Part shown: positions 15,725 through 24,168 of the stretch, piece by piece
Position numbering within the stretch: the stretch's first letter is position 1
Layout: every line of letters begins with the position of its first letter
Source of the DNA: Pseudomonadota bacterium
GTDB taxonomy: Bacteria > Bdellovibrionota_B > Oligoflexia > Silvanigrellales > Silvanigrellaceae
DNA length: 36,937 nt
Assembly (NCBI GenBank): GCA_009926615.1
Contig: RFOM01000034.1
Coordinates: forward strand, 1-36,937
Reading direction: 5' to 3'
The notes under the pieces: generated by a model
The model's database searches: none
What the model was told of the DNA's origin: nothing
What the model saw: only the letters and a program-made list of their open reading frames with translations
Position numbers and translations under genes: made by a program

Positions 15725-17088
15725 AAAAAACTCCATTTTACGAATATGTGGTTGCAGCGCTTTTCTTCACTGTATTTTTCGTGAAAAGTCATGAGGCCAA
15801 GGCCGTCAATATAACAATTAACAAAGGCTGGCCTTGCAATGTTTTCATAAAACATTTGGGTGCAGGTGATGCCGCCGGCAATTCGGCTGATTTCAACGTC
15901 AAAGCCACTCCTGCTTCGCCTTCTGCAAATTACGGGTTTATCGCGGGAGAAAATGCCGATTACCTTGCAGGCCTGCCGTTGCCTGTCAACGGCACACGCG
16001 TGGAGAATTTACCCTTAATCGAACCGCTCAATTTTAACCTGCAGTCCGGAAATTTTGGAGCACAGCTGGGCGTAGACGTCTGTATTCCGGCGGTCGATGA
16101 AGCACGTGACGATGTTGTTAACTGGACAGTCAGCGCCTACGGTCTGGGTGCACTCATGCCGCCTGCGCAGGGTGACTGGTTTGCGCAAAGCAATCCAAAA
16201 ATTTCCATGACTCTTCTGGCAACCAACTGCAACAACAGCGTCGCTTCCGCTCTGTCGACCGGCAATCCTTCAAAAGCAGGTTTTTGTGAAATCACCTCAA
16301 CGCCGATGATCGGGCAAGATGTGCTCTCGGTTGGCGGACTGCCGGTCGAATTTGGATTTAAGCTGACGGCAAGCCGGCAAGCTGTGCTGCGCTTTACGGT
16401 TGAGGAACAGGCCAACACGCGCCGCCCTTGGGGGCTCGATGCCGGAATCGTACAAATTGACATGATCGATCCGCCGCTTCCTCCGCTTCTCATTGGCGAC
16501 CTGCTCGACAAACAACTTTTTTTCATACCCGACAACCTTTGGCCGGGGTACTCTCCGAACTTGGACGGCGAGTGGGCGGGATGTGAAAACTTTTTCAACA
16601 AAACAGGAATGGCCTTTCAGGCCATGGACCTTCAGGGACCGGCAAACCGTCTTGACCTTAAATGGAAAGGAAAAGACGTTGACTGCGGCGGCAACGGATG
16701 TCCCGACGGAAACAAAGACACCAACGGAGGATTCACCTCACCCGTTGCAGTGTATTTGGAAGACGGCACGCTTGCGACCGACTCGACACCGACAACATCC
16801 AAGGTGAAGAACTTTCTAGGGCTTTACAACGATGCCGTTCAAAGCAATGAGGTCAGCCTTGCGTACCCGTCCGACGGAAAAATAATCTTTGATGCAAATA
16901 TCGACCAAGTCTACCGAAGTGCATCTAAAACTTTCTTTTCCACAACCGTATCACGCCTCGTCGGCCCTGCAACGTGGCGTCAGTGCCGAGTGTGGTTCAA
17001 GCGTGCAGCATCGTTTGACTGCAATACACTGCCCACCGACAAACTCCGCTGGCTGTGCGGGCATGCGCTGTCAAACGGCAATAATTAA
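15721..17088 (+). CDS. Secreted protein of unknown function, third of a three-gene run
   Basis: 455 residues from the ATG at 15721, which overlaps the previous stop codon. An in-frame TTG at 15715 is less likely. The N-terminus is a signal peptide (MKKTPFYEYVVAALFFTVFFVKSHEAKA|VN). The mature start, NITINKGWPCNVFIKHLG, resembles the first strand of the first gene's product (DITFNFLVNSSGADLYAC) in having a strand and a Cys at the same spacing, so the proteins may be distant relatives. A metal-site-like Asp/Gly/Cys-rich segment (DVDCGGNGCPDGNKDTNGG) lies near residues 322-340. The C-terminus is Cys-rich. Function unknown. Confidence 0.72.
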   Translation: MKKTPFYEYVVAALFFTVFFVKSHEAKAVNITINKGWPCNVFIKHLGAGDAAGNSADFNVKATPASPSANYGFIAGENADYLAGLPLPVNGTRVENLPLIEPLNFNLQSGNFGAQLGVDVCIPAVDEARDDVVNWTVSAYGLGALMPPAQGDWFAQSNPKISMTLLATNCNNSVASALSTGNPSKAGFCEITSTPMIGQDVLSVGGLPVEFGFKLTASRQAVLRFTVEEQANTRRPWGLDAGIVQIDMIDPPLPPLLIGDLLDKQLFFIPDNLWPGYSPNLDGEWAGCENFFNKTGMAFQAMDLQGPANRLDLKWKGKDVDCGGNGCPDGNKDTNGGFTSPVAVYLEDGTLATDSTPTTSKVKNFLGLYNDAVQSNEVSLAYPSDGKIIFDANIDQVYRSASKTFFSTTVSRLVGPATWRQCRVWFKRAASFDCNTLPTDKLRWLCGHALSNGNN

Positions 17089-17122
17089 ATGAAGGCTTAA
17101 GCACAGCACAGCTCGCAGGATG

Positions 17123-19285
17123 TCACGGGAGCTTTTGAGTCCATGTATACGATTTGGCTGCACTGATGTTGCCCGCAGAATCATGACCCCAAAGGCAGAG
17201 TTTAAAGCTGCCCGATTTGGCACCTGAGGGCAGTGTGCTGGTCAAGGTTAACTGTGTTTTGAAATCCTTAACAGTTCTTTCGGATGACAGACTCTTTTCA
17301 CAATCTGCGGTTGTGCTGCCCAGTGCTATATAGCTGTAGCTGACGGCCGACTCTGAGGATACGGACGTTTTGACAGTCAATTTGAAATCAACCTTTGCAA
17401 GGTTTGAGTTTTCAGGCGCTTTGACAAGCTCGACGCTTGTCGGTGTCGTATCGAGTTTCCACGAAAATGCCGTCGGCTCCGCCACCGGTTGCAACGTGTT
17501 TGCGTTGTCGTTGGCAATAGCAAGGATGCAGAAAGTCCGGTCACCGTCACCGCCGGCCGAAACATCCAGAGTCTTCTTCAGAAACGATGCATCCGTGGTC
17601 GTCGGAGTGAATGCCGTATAACCGGCATCGATTGTCCCGCAATTCAATCCGGAAATGAGTTTGCTCTTGTAGCCTTTGTGATCAGGATTTCTGATAACGG
17701 AAATTTCGACCGTCTTCTTGTTGCTCGGCTGTCCCATTTTAACGGACGGATCGAAAGCCAGAGATGCAAACGGACGTGTATCAAAAGTCCAGCTATTCAT
17801 TCGCACAAGAGAAGCCACGTTTCCTGACTTATCTCTGGAGTATGAGCAAAACATCAGGTCTTTTTTATTGTCGGCTGCTGTCAGTGCTCTTGTCAGTTCA
17901 ACGTCTGCCTCACCGCTGGCCGTATTCAGTTTAACTTCTTTATACAGGGGATTGAGGATATCTTTATTGTTGTTATCCTTCACTGTTCTGGCAGGACATT
18001 GAGCTTCTTTATCGAGAATTTCCGTACGCAACACCACGATGGCATCGAGATCCGGACTATAACTCTTTCCCTCACGTGCTGCTGAAAATTTTACCTTGAA
18101 TACGGTATCGTTGTTCGTGCCTGCAGGTATACCGGAGACTGTATGATCGGGCTTCGTGCCGTCACGAAGCCACGTAAAGCGGGATGCATTCTCCTGCGAT
18201 GCCAGCACAGTACCGTCCGGACCCTTCAGAGTGGCCAAGACACAAAGTGTATGAAAACTGCCTGCAGCGGGAAGATTTTTAATATCAATCTGGTCGGAAG
18301 CAAGCGGCGAATAGGGATCTTTATTATCGTGACAAAGCGTCAGCCCGACGTAATGTTTAAATTTAAATTCAAATTTATTGCCGCTGGCTTTATCTTGTTT
18401 GGGCAGGCCGGTCAGAGTTTTAAGTACGTTCGGACTTGTCGCATCCTGATTGGCCAGATTCGGACGGTTGAACGTTTTGTCGTTGGTCAAAGGCAGTGAA
18501 GCAACAACATCTTCCCGAATCCAGCCGAAACGCTGCACTGCGGCGGTTTTGGCAGAATTTTCAATTTTCAGACACAAACGGTAAAAGCCTTTTTTTGCGT
18601 GCCCTTTGAGCTCAATCACGTCTTTAAAAGACTCCGGTATAACCGAATCAAAACTGCACGGCGCCAATGCTTTTTCCCGTGTATCAAAGACATCGACACG
18701 TTGATACGTTTTGCTTGTTGCCTTATTGAAAGATGAGCCGCCTGCAGATGGCATAATCTTCACATTCAAAAAATCACTCTCAATTGTCGGATTGGCAGGT
18801 ATGCCGGTTACACCGCTTTCAGGAAGCGTAAATCCGCTGATATCGACAAAAAACGCAAAGACTTTCATGTTTTTAACTATCGAATTTTCCGGGCCCTGTT
18901 TAAAACTCAGAACGCACAGCGTCTTCAGCTTTCTTGGATCAGTCGAAATAATATCCCTCTTCAATTCACCTGCGGTCAGTGTAATCGAAACGTCATTTTC
19001 AATTACCGAAGGTTTCGGAAACGTGTCTTCTTTCTGACTGAAACAATCAACATTTCCATCCACAAGCTTATAGGTAAAAGACGTTGCGTTGTTGATCGCA
19101 AAAACTTTCAGACTTAAATCACTGCCGTTCACTATTTGCGGCATTGTGTCGCCGGAATTCAGAGTCAGGAGAACGTCGGGCAGCATGGAATCCTGTTCAA
19201 AATGAAAAGCCGTCGGCAGCAATTGCTCCACACCGGCAGGCGAGATGCCCATCACACAGAGTGTATAGTTTCCGTCAGCAAACAA
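17123..19285 (-). CDS. C-terminal part of an eight-repeat Cys-paired lipoprotein, separated from its start by a frameshift
   Basis: This 720-residue frame has no credible start: its first codon is TTG, it has no signal peptide, and it begins in mid-domain (FADGNYTLCVMG). It continues the repeats of the lipoprotein fragment upstream. Each unit of about 90-110 residues has one Cys after a Tyr-strand (for example GNVDCF, LAPCSF, EAQCPA, GLNCGT, TADCEK) and a second in a [FY]xLCVxG strand (TLCVLS, RLCLKI, TLCVLA, MFCSYS, TFCILA, KLCLWG), joined by W/F-x-x-DTxP linkers. This suggests disulphide-locked Ig-like sandwiches. The protein would be exposed on the outer surface. Repeat 2 is cut exactly by the frame break. 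Treat this and 19275-19889 as one gene. Confidence 0.7.
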   Translation of the reverse strand: MFADGNYTLCVMGISPAGVEQLLPTAFHFEQDSMLPDVLLTLNSGDTMPQIVNGSDLSLKVFAINNATSFTYKLVDGNVDCFSQKEDTFPKPSVIENDVSITLTAGELKRDIISTDPRKLKTLCVLSFKQGPENSIVKNMKVFAFFVDISGFTLPESGVTGIPANPTIESDFLNVKIMPSAGGSSFNKATSKTYQRVDVFDTREKALAPCSFDSVIPESFKDVIELKGHAKKGFYRLCLKIENSAKTAAVQRFGWIREDVVASLPLTNDKTFNRPNLANQDATSPNVLKTLTGLPKQDKASGNKFEFKFKHYVGLTLCHDNKDPYSPLASDQIDIKNLPAAGSFHTLCVLATLKGPDGTVLASQENASRFTWLRDGTKPDHTVSGIPAGTNNDTVFKVKFSAAREGKSYSPDLDAIVVLRTEILDKEAQCPARTVKDNNNKDILNPLYKEVKLNTASGEADVELTRALTAADNKKDLMFCSYSRDKSGNVASLVRMNSWTFDTRPFASLAFDPSVKMGQPSNKKTVEISVIRNPDHKGYKSKLISGLNCGTIDAGYTAFTPTTTDASFLKKTLDVSAGGDGDRTFCILAIANDNANTLQPVAEPTAFSWKLDTTPTSVELVKAPENSNLAKVDFKLTVKTSVSSESAVSYSYIALGSTTADCEKSLSSERTVKDFKTQLTLTSTLPSGAKSGSFKLCLWGHDSAGNISAAKSYTWTQKLP

Positions 19286-19889
19286 CTTTCAACGGGTCAT
19301 CAACGAGCTTTTCTCTTGAATAATTGTCATCTGCGCAGCCTTCGGAATCCAGCGTTCCCCGCACAATTTTGAATTTATATTTCTCTACGTTCGCGCCTTC
19401 AATTTTGGCAGTAAATTCCGGATATTTGTTTACTTTTGAGGTCCGTTCGGAGACGGTCGCGGCGGGATGAGTTAAATCCACTTCCCAAGCATATTTTTCC
19501 ACTTTCGATTTTTTTCTGTTTGCCCCGTATCCCGCGACACACAACAAATACTTTCCTGAATCAAGTTCCTGTTCGATGCGGGTGGCAACCGGAATGACCT
19601 CGTTCCCCGAAAACTCTTTGCACGCCCCTTCTTTGTTCAGCGTATACTCGTAAGAAACAACACCCGCACCGCCGACACTGATCGAAACTTGTGTCAGTGA
19701 GGACAGAAGCGGCGGCAGGTTTTTTAATTCAACAGTGACAGGCTTTTCGGTAATTATCGGATTTGCCGGAGCGGAAAGCTGCCTGACCTGATCAATTTTT
19801 ACGGCCGGAGTGTTGACCGTGCATCCGGCAACAAAGGCAAGCATGTACACCGACAACTGAAGGACCACCGGCAATTTCAGTATTTTCAT
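19275..19889 (-). CDS. N-terminal part of the frameshifted eight-repeat lipoprotein
   Basis: 204 residues. GGGGAG lies 6 nt before the ATG at 19889; the signal peptide ends in lipobox VAGC with Cys23. Repeat 1 is complete (GACKEF ... YLLCVAG). Repeat 2 starts (SEGCADDNYS) and then the frame ends ...LKVVC-stop just where its partner strand should come. That strand is present in the other frame as LFADGNYTLCVMG. The two frames overlap only across about 12 nt containing AAAG, so removing one A (giving L-K-L-F-A-D) restores a single protein of about 920 residues. A sequencing indel, a genuine disrupted gene or phase variation would all explain it. Confidence 0.7.
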   Translation of the reverse strand: MKILKLPVVLQLSVYMLAFVAGCTVNTPAVKIDQVRQLSAPANPIITEKPVTVELKNLPPLLSSLTQVSISVGGAGVVSYEYTLNKEGACKEFSGNEVIPVATRIEQELDSGKYLLCVAGYGANRKKSKVEKYAWEVDLTHPAATVSERTSKVNKYPEFTAKIEGANVEKYKFKIVRGTLDSEGCADDNYSREKLVDDPLKVVC

Positions 19890-19970
19890 CGCCCACTCCC
19901 CACGACTCTGGCTGTATCGGCCAAAACGCGGCGAACTGAAGGCAGAGGTTAGATACAGATGCCAAAGTAT

Positions 19971-20010
19971 TAAAAAAACACCTGTTTCTTTTCAAAAAAA
20001 GAACAGGTGT
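19971..20010 (-). terminator. Rho-independent terminator of the TSP1-like gene
   Basis: Read on the minus strand, ACACCTGTT (20010-20002) pairs perfectly with AACAGGTGT (19986-19978) across a 15-nt loop, followed directly by seven T residues (19978-19972). It lies 23 bp after the stop codon of the gene at 20033-21046 and separates it from the repeat-lipoprotein gene. Confidence 0.88.
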
Positions 20011-20032
20011 CCTGCCGCGCGGCGCGTTTAGC

Positions 20033-21046
20033 TTACTTCTTTACCGAACAGCTGGTAAGCGAATAATTCCACGGACTCCATGAAGACCATGCTGAATACG
20101 ACTTAACACCGTTCGTAGACGTGCACGTTCTGGAGCGTTTTTGAGTCTCCGATTTGCAAGTCTTGCCCTTCGCGACCTGCAATGCTTCGTAGCGAATACG
20201 GCTTTCCGTTTCCGAATCGCAGGGCACTGTCACGATAGCAGGCTTCGGTGCAGGCGCTGCAGCAGGTGCGGAAGGCGAAGCCGAAAAACCGACTGGATTC
20301 TGACTCAGAAAAGTCGCTATCGGAACTGACTCATGAGGACGAATACTGCTCGTTCCGATCACACATGAGCCGGAACTTTCCATCAATTTTAGTTTGCTGC
20401 ATGCATCCGACACATCCTTCTTTTGCACTTTTACAGCAAGCACTTCCGAGGAGCTACTCAGAGTTCCCTTGTGAAGCATCACATAAACTTCATCGCCGTT
20501 GCTGCCAGTCCGGCTCGCGCATTCCAAATAGGGATTGGAGTCGAGAACTTCCTGAGGAATGCTCTTGATCTTGTCCGAAACCGCAGAGCCATCTGGAACT
20601 TTTCTTAGCGCCAAAGCCTCTTTGACTGTCAGATAATGACGCGGAAAAGGTGATTTCGGCGTCACTTCCCCCGGTGCAAATCCCGAACCGTTCCTGTTCC
20701 AGCCTGCGGGGACTTCTCCTCCGGCAGACTGGTACTGTGAAATGTTTGTTTTTATGCCGTACTCATCCAGTTCACTGCCGGACACTTTCGGACGTTTTTG
20801 AACGACACTCACAAATCCGCACGACTGCCATGTGCAGTCACTGCGCTTTTGTTCGTGAACAACAACATAACACTTGTCGAGCACATGGTTCTTTTCAAGT
20901 TCGGTGCAATTGATAAAACGTTCACGTTTATCGCAATCAAGTCCAAGACTGCTTCCGCCGGCGCGGGCACCGCCGACTGACCCCGCCGTTGCGGACAGAG
21001 GCCAGACCAAAACTAAAAGCAGTGTCTGTATTATTCTAGAGTCCAT
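20033..21046 (-). CDS. Secreted Cys-rich protein with a TSP1-like C-terminal tail
   Basis: 337 residues with signal peptide to about residue 22 (WPLSATA|G) and GGAGG before the ATG. The N-terminal part is Cys-rich (CDKRERFINC, DKCYVVV, DCTWQSCGF). A Ser/Ala/Pro linker (SASPSAPAAAPAPKP) at about 258-272 leads to a C-terminal unit with SETESRIRYEALQVAKGKTC, SETQKRSRTC and SAWSSWSPWNYSLTSC. From memory, similar Cys/Trp units occur at the ends of predatory-bacterial surface proteins and resemble thrombospondin type 1 repeats; adhesion or protein binding is a guess. It starts 28 nt after the lipoprotein protease gene, so the two are co-transcribed. A strong terminator follows. Confidence 0.72.
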   Translation of the reverse strand: MDSRIIQTLLLVLVWPLSATAGSVGGARAGGSSLGLDCDKRERFINCTELEKNHVLDKCYVVVHEQKRSDCTWQSCGFVSVVQKRPKVSGSELDEYGIKTNISQYQSAGGEVPAGWNRNGSGFAPGEVTPKSPFPRHYLTVKEALALRKVPDGSAVSDKIKSIPQEVLDSNPYLECASRTGSNGDEVYVMLHKGTLSSSSEVLAVKVQKKDVSDACSKLKLMESSGSCVIGTSSIRPHESVPIATFLSQNPVGFSASPSAPAAAPAPKPAIVTVPCDSETESRIRYEALQVAKGKTCKSETQKRSRTCTSTNGVKSYSAWSSWSPWNYSLTSCSVKK

Positions 21047-21073
21047 GTTCCGGTCCTCCGTTTTCCAATCTGA

Positions 21074-22339
21074 TCAAAGTGTTTTCCATGCACTTGGATT
21101 GAATGAAACGTCCTGTATGATCGTTATTGTCTCTGCACCAATGTCCCAGATTTTTGTCGAATCAACCGCAAATCCCCTTCCTGCACGGGCATCACTCAAA
21201 CGCAGCAGAGAGTTTGTCATAATTCTCGAAATAACTCCCGAAACGCACTTGATAGAATTCACCTTCCAGTTGCTGGCAAAGCTGCCCTCCGAACCGACGT
21301 ACGAATAGCCTGTTCCTTGAAGAGTTACGAAAGCTGGGCTTTGAGTTCCGTAAAGAACGGGAGCACCGGAATCAGATTGTTCTCCACCTGCCTTGAATGC
21401 AGTCTTATAGCCGTAAAAACTAGTACCGCTGCCGAACATCATCGACTGAAAAACATATTTATTGATTGATGAAAATGTGGAAGATGAACGATACTCACCG
21501 GTCGCGACTCCCGAGAGGTTGTGTTTGCCGTTCATCCTTTCGGTCACCAGTCTTGAGTCATACTTGTCGAAGCCGAGCATCATCCGCAAACCGGTCGATG
21601 ATTGGCCAAATGATTTGTCGGCAGCAGGCTCAACCGAATCACAGACCGGAAGCGATGTTGAAAGAGCTTCCGTGTCCGAAACATTCTGTTTGTAGGGGAT
21701 CCGGATAACGTCACTGGAATTGTAAATATCAACTGAAGAGAAAGTCTTGCTCTCTTTCTGGGCCACAGGCGAGTACTGCCTTCTTTTGATGATACCCGAA
21801 GATCCGTTGAAAATTTTACTGAAAGTTGTATCGGTTTGCGCTCTATATTCAGGCTCCAGTTCAAAACGCTCAAATTCAACTTTACCCGCGCGCGCCTTGC
21901 TGCGCTCTCCAAGCGGAGTTACAGCGTAAAGGCAGTGATGCGCGGTCAGAAAATAAACATCAAACGTACCCGATGAGTTTTGCTGATGCACGAGAGTTCC
22001 GGAGCAGTCCTGATTTGAATCTGGAAAATACGCACGCCGAAATGCGCTCATCGCCACCGGCAGATTTTGCGGAATATAGAGTAATGACTTAGTTGCTCCA
22101 ACATCGTAGTATTCCCAATGCTCGGGGGCTCTGACCAACTTATGCAATGCAATACCAGTGGAAAGCTCTACCCCTGTTGTATTGACCAGTCCAACACCAT
22201 CTTCACCCGAACTAACCGTTTTTTTAAGGCCCGTGTCCAATTCAACAACATTGTTCTCCGCATCAACACCGCAGCTCGTGACTCCGGCAACAGTCATAAA
22301 CAAGGTCAAAGACAAAAAAATTGAGGGATGTGATTTCAT
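21074..22339 (-). CDS. Trypsin-like (S1 family) serine protease lipoprotein
   Basis: 421 residues from the ATG at 22339, chosen because GGAGG lies 5 nt upstream; a GTG two codons earlier overlaps that site. The signal peptide ends in lipobox VTSC with Cys23. The S1 triad is visible: His135 in LTAHHC, with Cys112 (QDCSGT) placed to pair with Cys136; Asp210 in NSSDVIRI; and Ser324 in GGEQSDSGAPV. This is an endopeptidase anchored to a membrane, acting on envelope or prey/host proteins; specificity is unknown. The Cys-rich TSP1-like protein encoded 28 nt downstream may be its partner or substrate. Confidence 0.85.
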   Translation of the reverse strand: MKSHPSIFLSLTLFMTVAGVTSCGVDAENNVVELDTGLKKTVSSGEDGVGLVNTTGVELSTGIALHKLVRAPEHWEYYDVGATKSLLYIPQNLPVAMSAFRRAYFPDSNQDCSGTLVHQQNSSGTFDVYFLTAHHCLYAVTPLGERSKARAGKVEFERFELEPEYRAQTDTTFSKIFNGSSGIIKRRQYSPVAQKESKTFSSVDIYNSSDVIRIPYKQNVSDTEALSTSLPVCDSVEPAADKSFGQSSTGLRMMLGFDKYDSRLVTERMNGKHNLSGVATGEYRSSSTFSSINKYVFQSMMFGSGTSFYGYKTAFKAGGEQSDSGAPVLYGTQSPAFVTLQGTGYSYVGSEGSFASNWKVNSIKCVSGVISRIMTNSLLRLSDARAGRGFAVDSTKIWDIGAETITIIQDVSFNPSAWKTL

Positions 22340-22537
22340 AGCCACCTCCGAAACCTAGTGTCGAGAGACTTGCTGAGAAGCTTTAAACAAAACCGTAAAC
22401 GACCGTAACTACTAATATAATAAGAACAGGAACTTGAGCATTTTGAAAGAATGATTGTCGATTGGCCCGACATCAGCTATCCACGGGCGTCCGGAACGGA
22501 CTTTTCCGAAACGATTTTTCTTTTTGGAGACTCGCTT

Positions 22538-23053
22538 ATGAAGTTACAGGTGCTTGCGGTTGTTTCTTTGGCTCTTTCGGCAGCATGCGGACGCGCGACC
22601 GTCGAAAACTCGAGTCTGTCTTCGGATGACTTCTCCATCAGAGTGCTGGGAATCGAAATGGGCAGCTGTACTCAGGACGAACTCAAACAATTCGTTGCCG
22701 GCGAAAAAGTACCTGCAATCTCCGACAAGCTTCCGGCCGATCAGCAAAAAGAACTCAGAGTAAAATTTGGCCGCGTCATTCGGATTTCCTCTTCACGCAT
22801 TGAGGAAGCACTTAAATCCGAAGCAGGAAACGAAGCCCGTTCTTTATTGAAAGTTATTTTCCCGTCCAGCTTCAACGAAGAATTTGTAAATGCGACATTC
22901 AGCAAAAGTGTTGCCGACGACAGCTTTACGCTGCTTGAGTTTGTCAGCCTGTATCCGGAAAAGCAGCTGAGGGTGAACGGGCTGGCATTTGTGAGCAAAA
23001 AAGACGCTCTGGAAAAGGCTCTCATCAAACTTGAACAGGATTTTGCGGACTGA
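22538..23053 (+). CDS. Small lipoprotein of unknown function
   Basis: 171 residues from the ATG at 22538 (TTGGAGA about 7 nt upstream). A longer frame to 22451 would put a non-signal stretch before the obvious signal peptide MKLQVLAVVSLALSAAC (Cys17). The mature part is charged and mostly helical in pattern, with a single Cys in GSCTQDELKQF. I recognise no family. It is divergent from the protease gene, and an intergenic stretch of about 200 bp between them presumably holds both promoters. A hairpin follows the stop. Confidence 0.75.
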   Translation: MKLQVLAVVSLALSAACGRATVENSSLSSDDFSIRVLGIEMGSCTQDELKQFVAGEKVPAISDKLPADQQKELRVKFGRVIRISSSRIEEALKSEAGNEARSLLKVIFPSSFNEEFVNATFSKSVADDSFTLLEFVSLYPEKQLRVNGLAFVSKKDALEKALIKLEQDFAD

Positions 23054-23062
23054 TTTCGCCTT

Positions 23063-23118
23063 GGCCGGAACTGTTTCCCGTCAGTTCCGGCCTCCCGCAT
23101 TCCTCTCTTCACTTTTTT
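23063..23118 (+). terminator. Probable terminator after the small lipoprotein gene
   Basis: An 11-bp perfect stem, GGCCGGAACTG (23063-23073) against CAGTTCCGGCC (23082-23092), has an 8-nt loop. A pyrimidine-rich stretch follows, with TTTTTT only about 20 bp later, so termination may be imperfect. Confidence 0.6.
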
Positions 23119-23287
23119 GAATCCGAAAAACAGCTTCCTTTTGTCTAATCCTTGGACAGTTCCCGCATCGCCAGTCGGCCTTAAAATCTCATAATTTTTG
23201 ATCATTTTTTGAATCCCGAAGGCACGTATGTTGCTTTCAAACGCGCGGGGACAAAAGTCGCCGGACTCGCGGGGAGGTTCAAATCAC

Positions 23288-24100
23288 ATGACGAAGTTCA
23301 AAACAGTAATCTTCCTTCTTGCTCTTTCTTCAATGAGCGCCGCCTGTGATTTACCTGCAGTCAAAACTATCCAGCAGAAAGACGAACGCCAGACCCCGCA
23401 ACGCGGTGCTGAGCAAGCCAATCCGGTCAGTCCTGCGCCCGATAAATCGCCTCATTGGATCGAAATCAGCAAAGACTTTGATACCCTCTTGAAAGCCGAA
23501 CCGGTTGACTCTTCGCAGCTTGAACAGGGAAAAAAATGCCCGCTTCCGCGAGGTACACGCCACAATCTGGCGAAGTCACCCGACTGGCAAGGTTCACACA
23601 TGTACGTTGAACTTAAAAGACCAATGGTTGGATGTGACATGACGAACGGCTGGGTGTTTGTCAAACACGTCGGGCAATCCAGTGATTCTCAGCTGGGGCC
23701 CGTGCAGTCGACTCACAAAAGCGAGGCAACCCTCTACACAACCGAAAATACCGCTATCGAGGGCGGACCCAAAGATCGCTGCGGTCGTCCGCTGTACACG
23801 CTTGAAGACTATCTGAACGGCAGCGCAGAGTATGTCAGCATTGCCATGGACAGAAGTGCACTTCAGTACGGAACTGTCGTAAGAATACCGGAAATCGAGA
23901 AAAACTTTGGTCTTTCCCAATCCATTCCGTTCAAGGTTGTCGACACGGGGTCGGACTTTTACGGCAAGGGAATGTCGAGATTCGACATCTGCGTCGGTCA
24001 TGACCAGCAAACCATTTATTCCGACCGGTTTATCTGGATGAGTCATAAAACCTTTGATTTTCAGGTCATCCGGCGGGGCGCGTCATTCGATTGCGAGTGA
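23288..24100 (+). CDS. Lipoprotein with a C-terminal 3D (MltA-like) domain
   Basis: 270 residues from the ATG at 23288 (GGGGAGG 10 nt upstream). The signal peptide ends SAAC (Cys20). A low-complexity linker (DERQTPQRGAEQANP) follows. The C-terminal 100 residues match the 3D domain, a double-psi barrel named for three aspartates and found in MltA-type lytic transglycosylases: AMDRS, then YGTVVRIPEI, VVDTGSDFYGKGMSRFD and ICVG. Peptidoglycan or other glycan cleavage is plausible, but MltA's own N-terminal domain is absent. A four-Cys middle part (KCPLP, GCDMT, RCGRP) is lineage-specific. Confidence 0.75.
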   Translation: MTKFKTVIFLLALSSMSAACDLPAVKTIQQKDERQTPQRGAEQANPVSPAPDKSPHWIEISKDFDTLLKAEPVDSSQLEQGKKCPLPRGTRHNLAKSPDWQGSHMYVELKRPMVGCDMTNGWVFVKHVGQSSDSQLGPVQSTHKSEATLYTTENTAIEGGPKDRCGRPLYTLEDYLNGSAEYVSIAMDRSALQYGTVVRIPEIEKNFGLSQSIPFKVVDTGSDFYGKGMSRFDICVGHDQQTIYSDRFIWMSHKTFDFQVIRRGASFDCE

Positions 24101-24168
24101 TGCCTCACTGACTCCGGATTTCTGCCGATACGCCTTTGGGATTCGCCAGAACCGGAGAGCCTGAGACT

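Noticed and set aside
17123..19285. Treating the 720-codon frame as an independent gene
   Set aside because: It starts on TTG in mid-repeat without signal peptide or ribosome-binding site, and the missing half of its first repeat is in the other frame upstream.
23268..23290. GGTTCAAATC resembling a tRNA T-loop
   Set aside because: No matching T stem, acceptor stem or anticodon arm surrounds it; it is the Shine-Dalgarno and spacer region of the 3D-domain lipoprotein.
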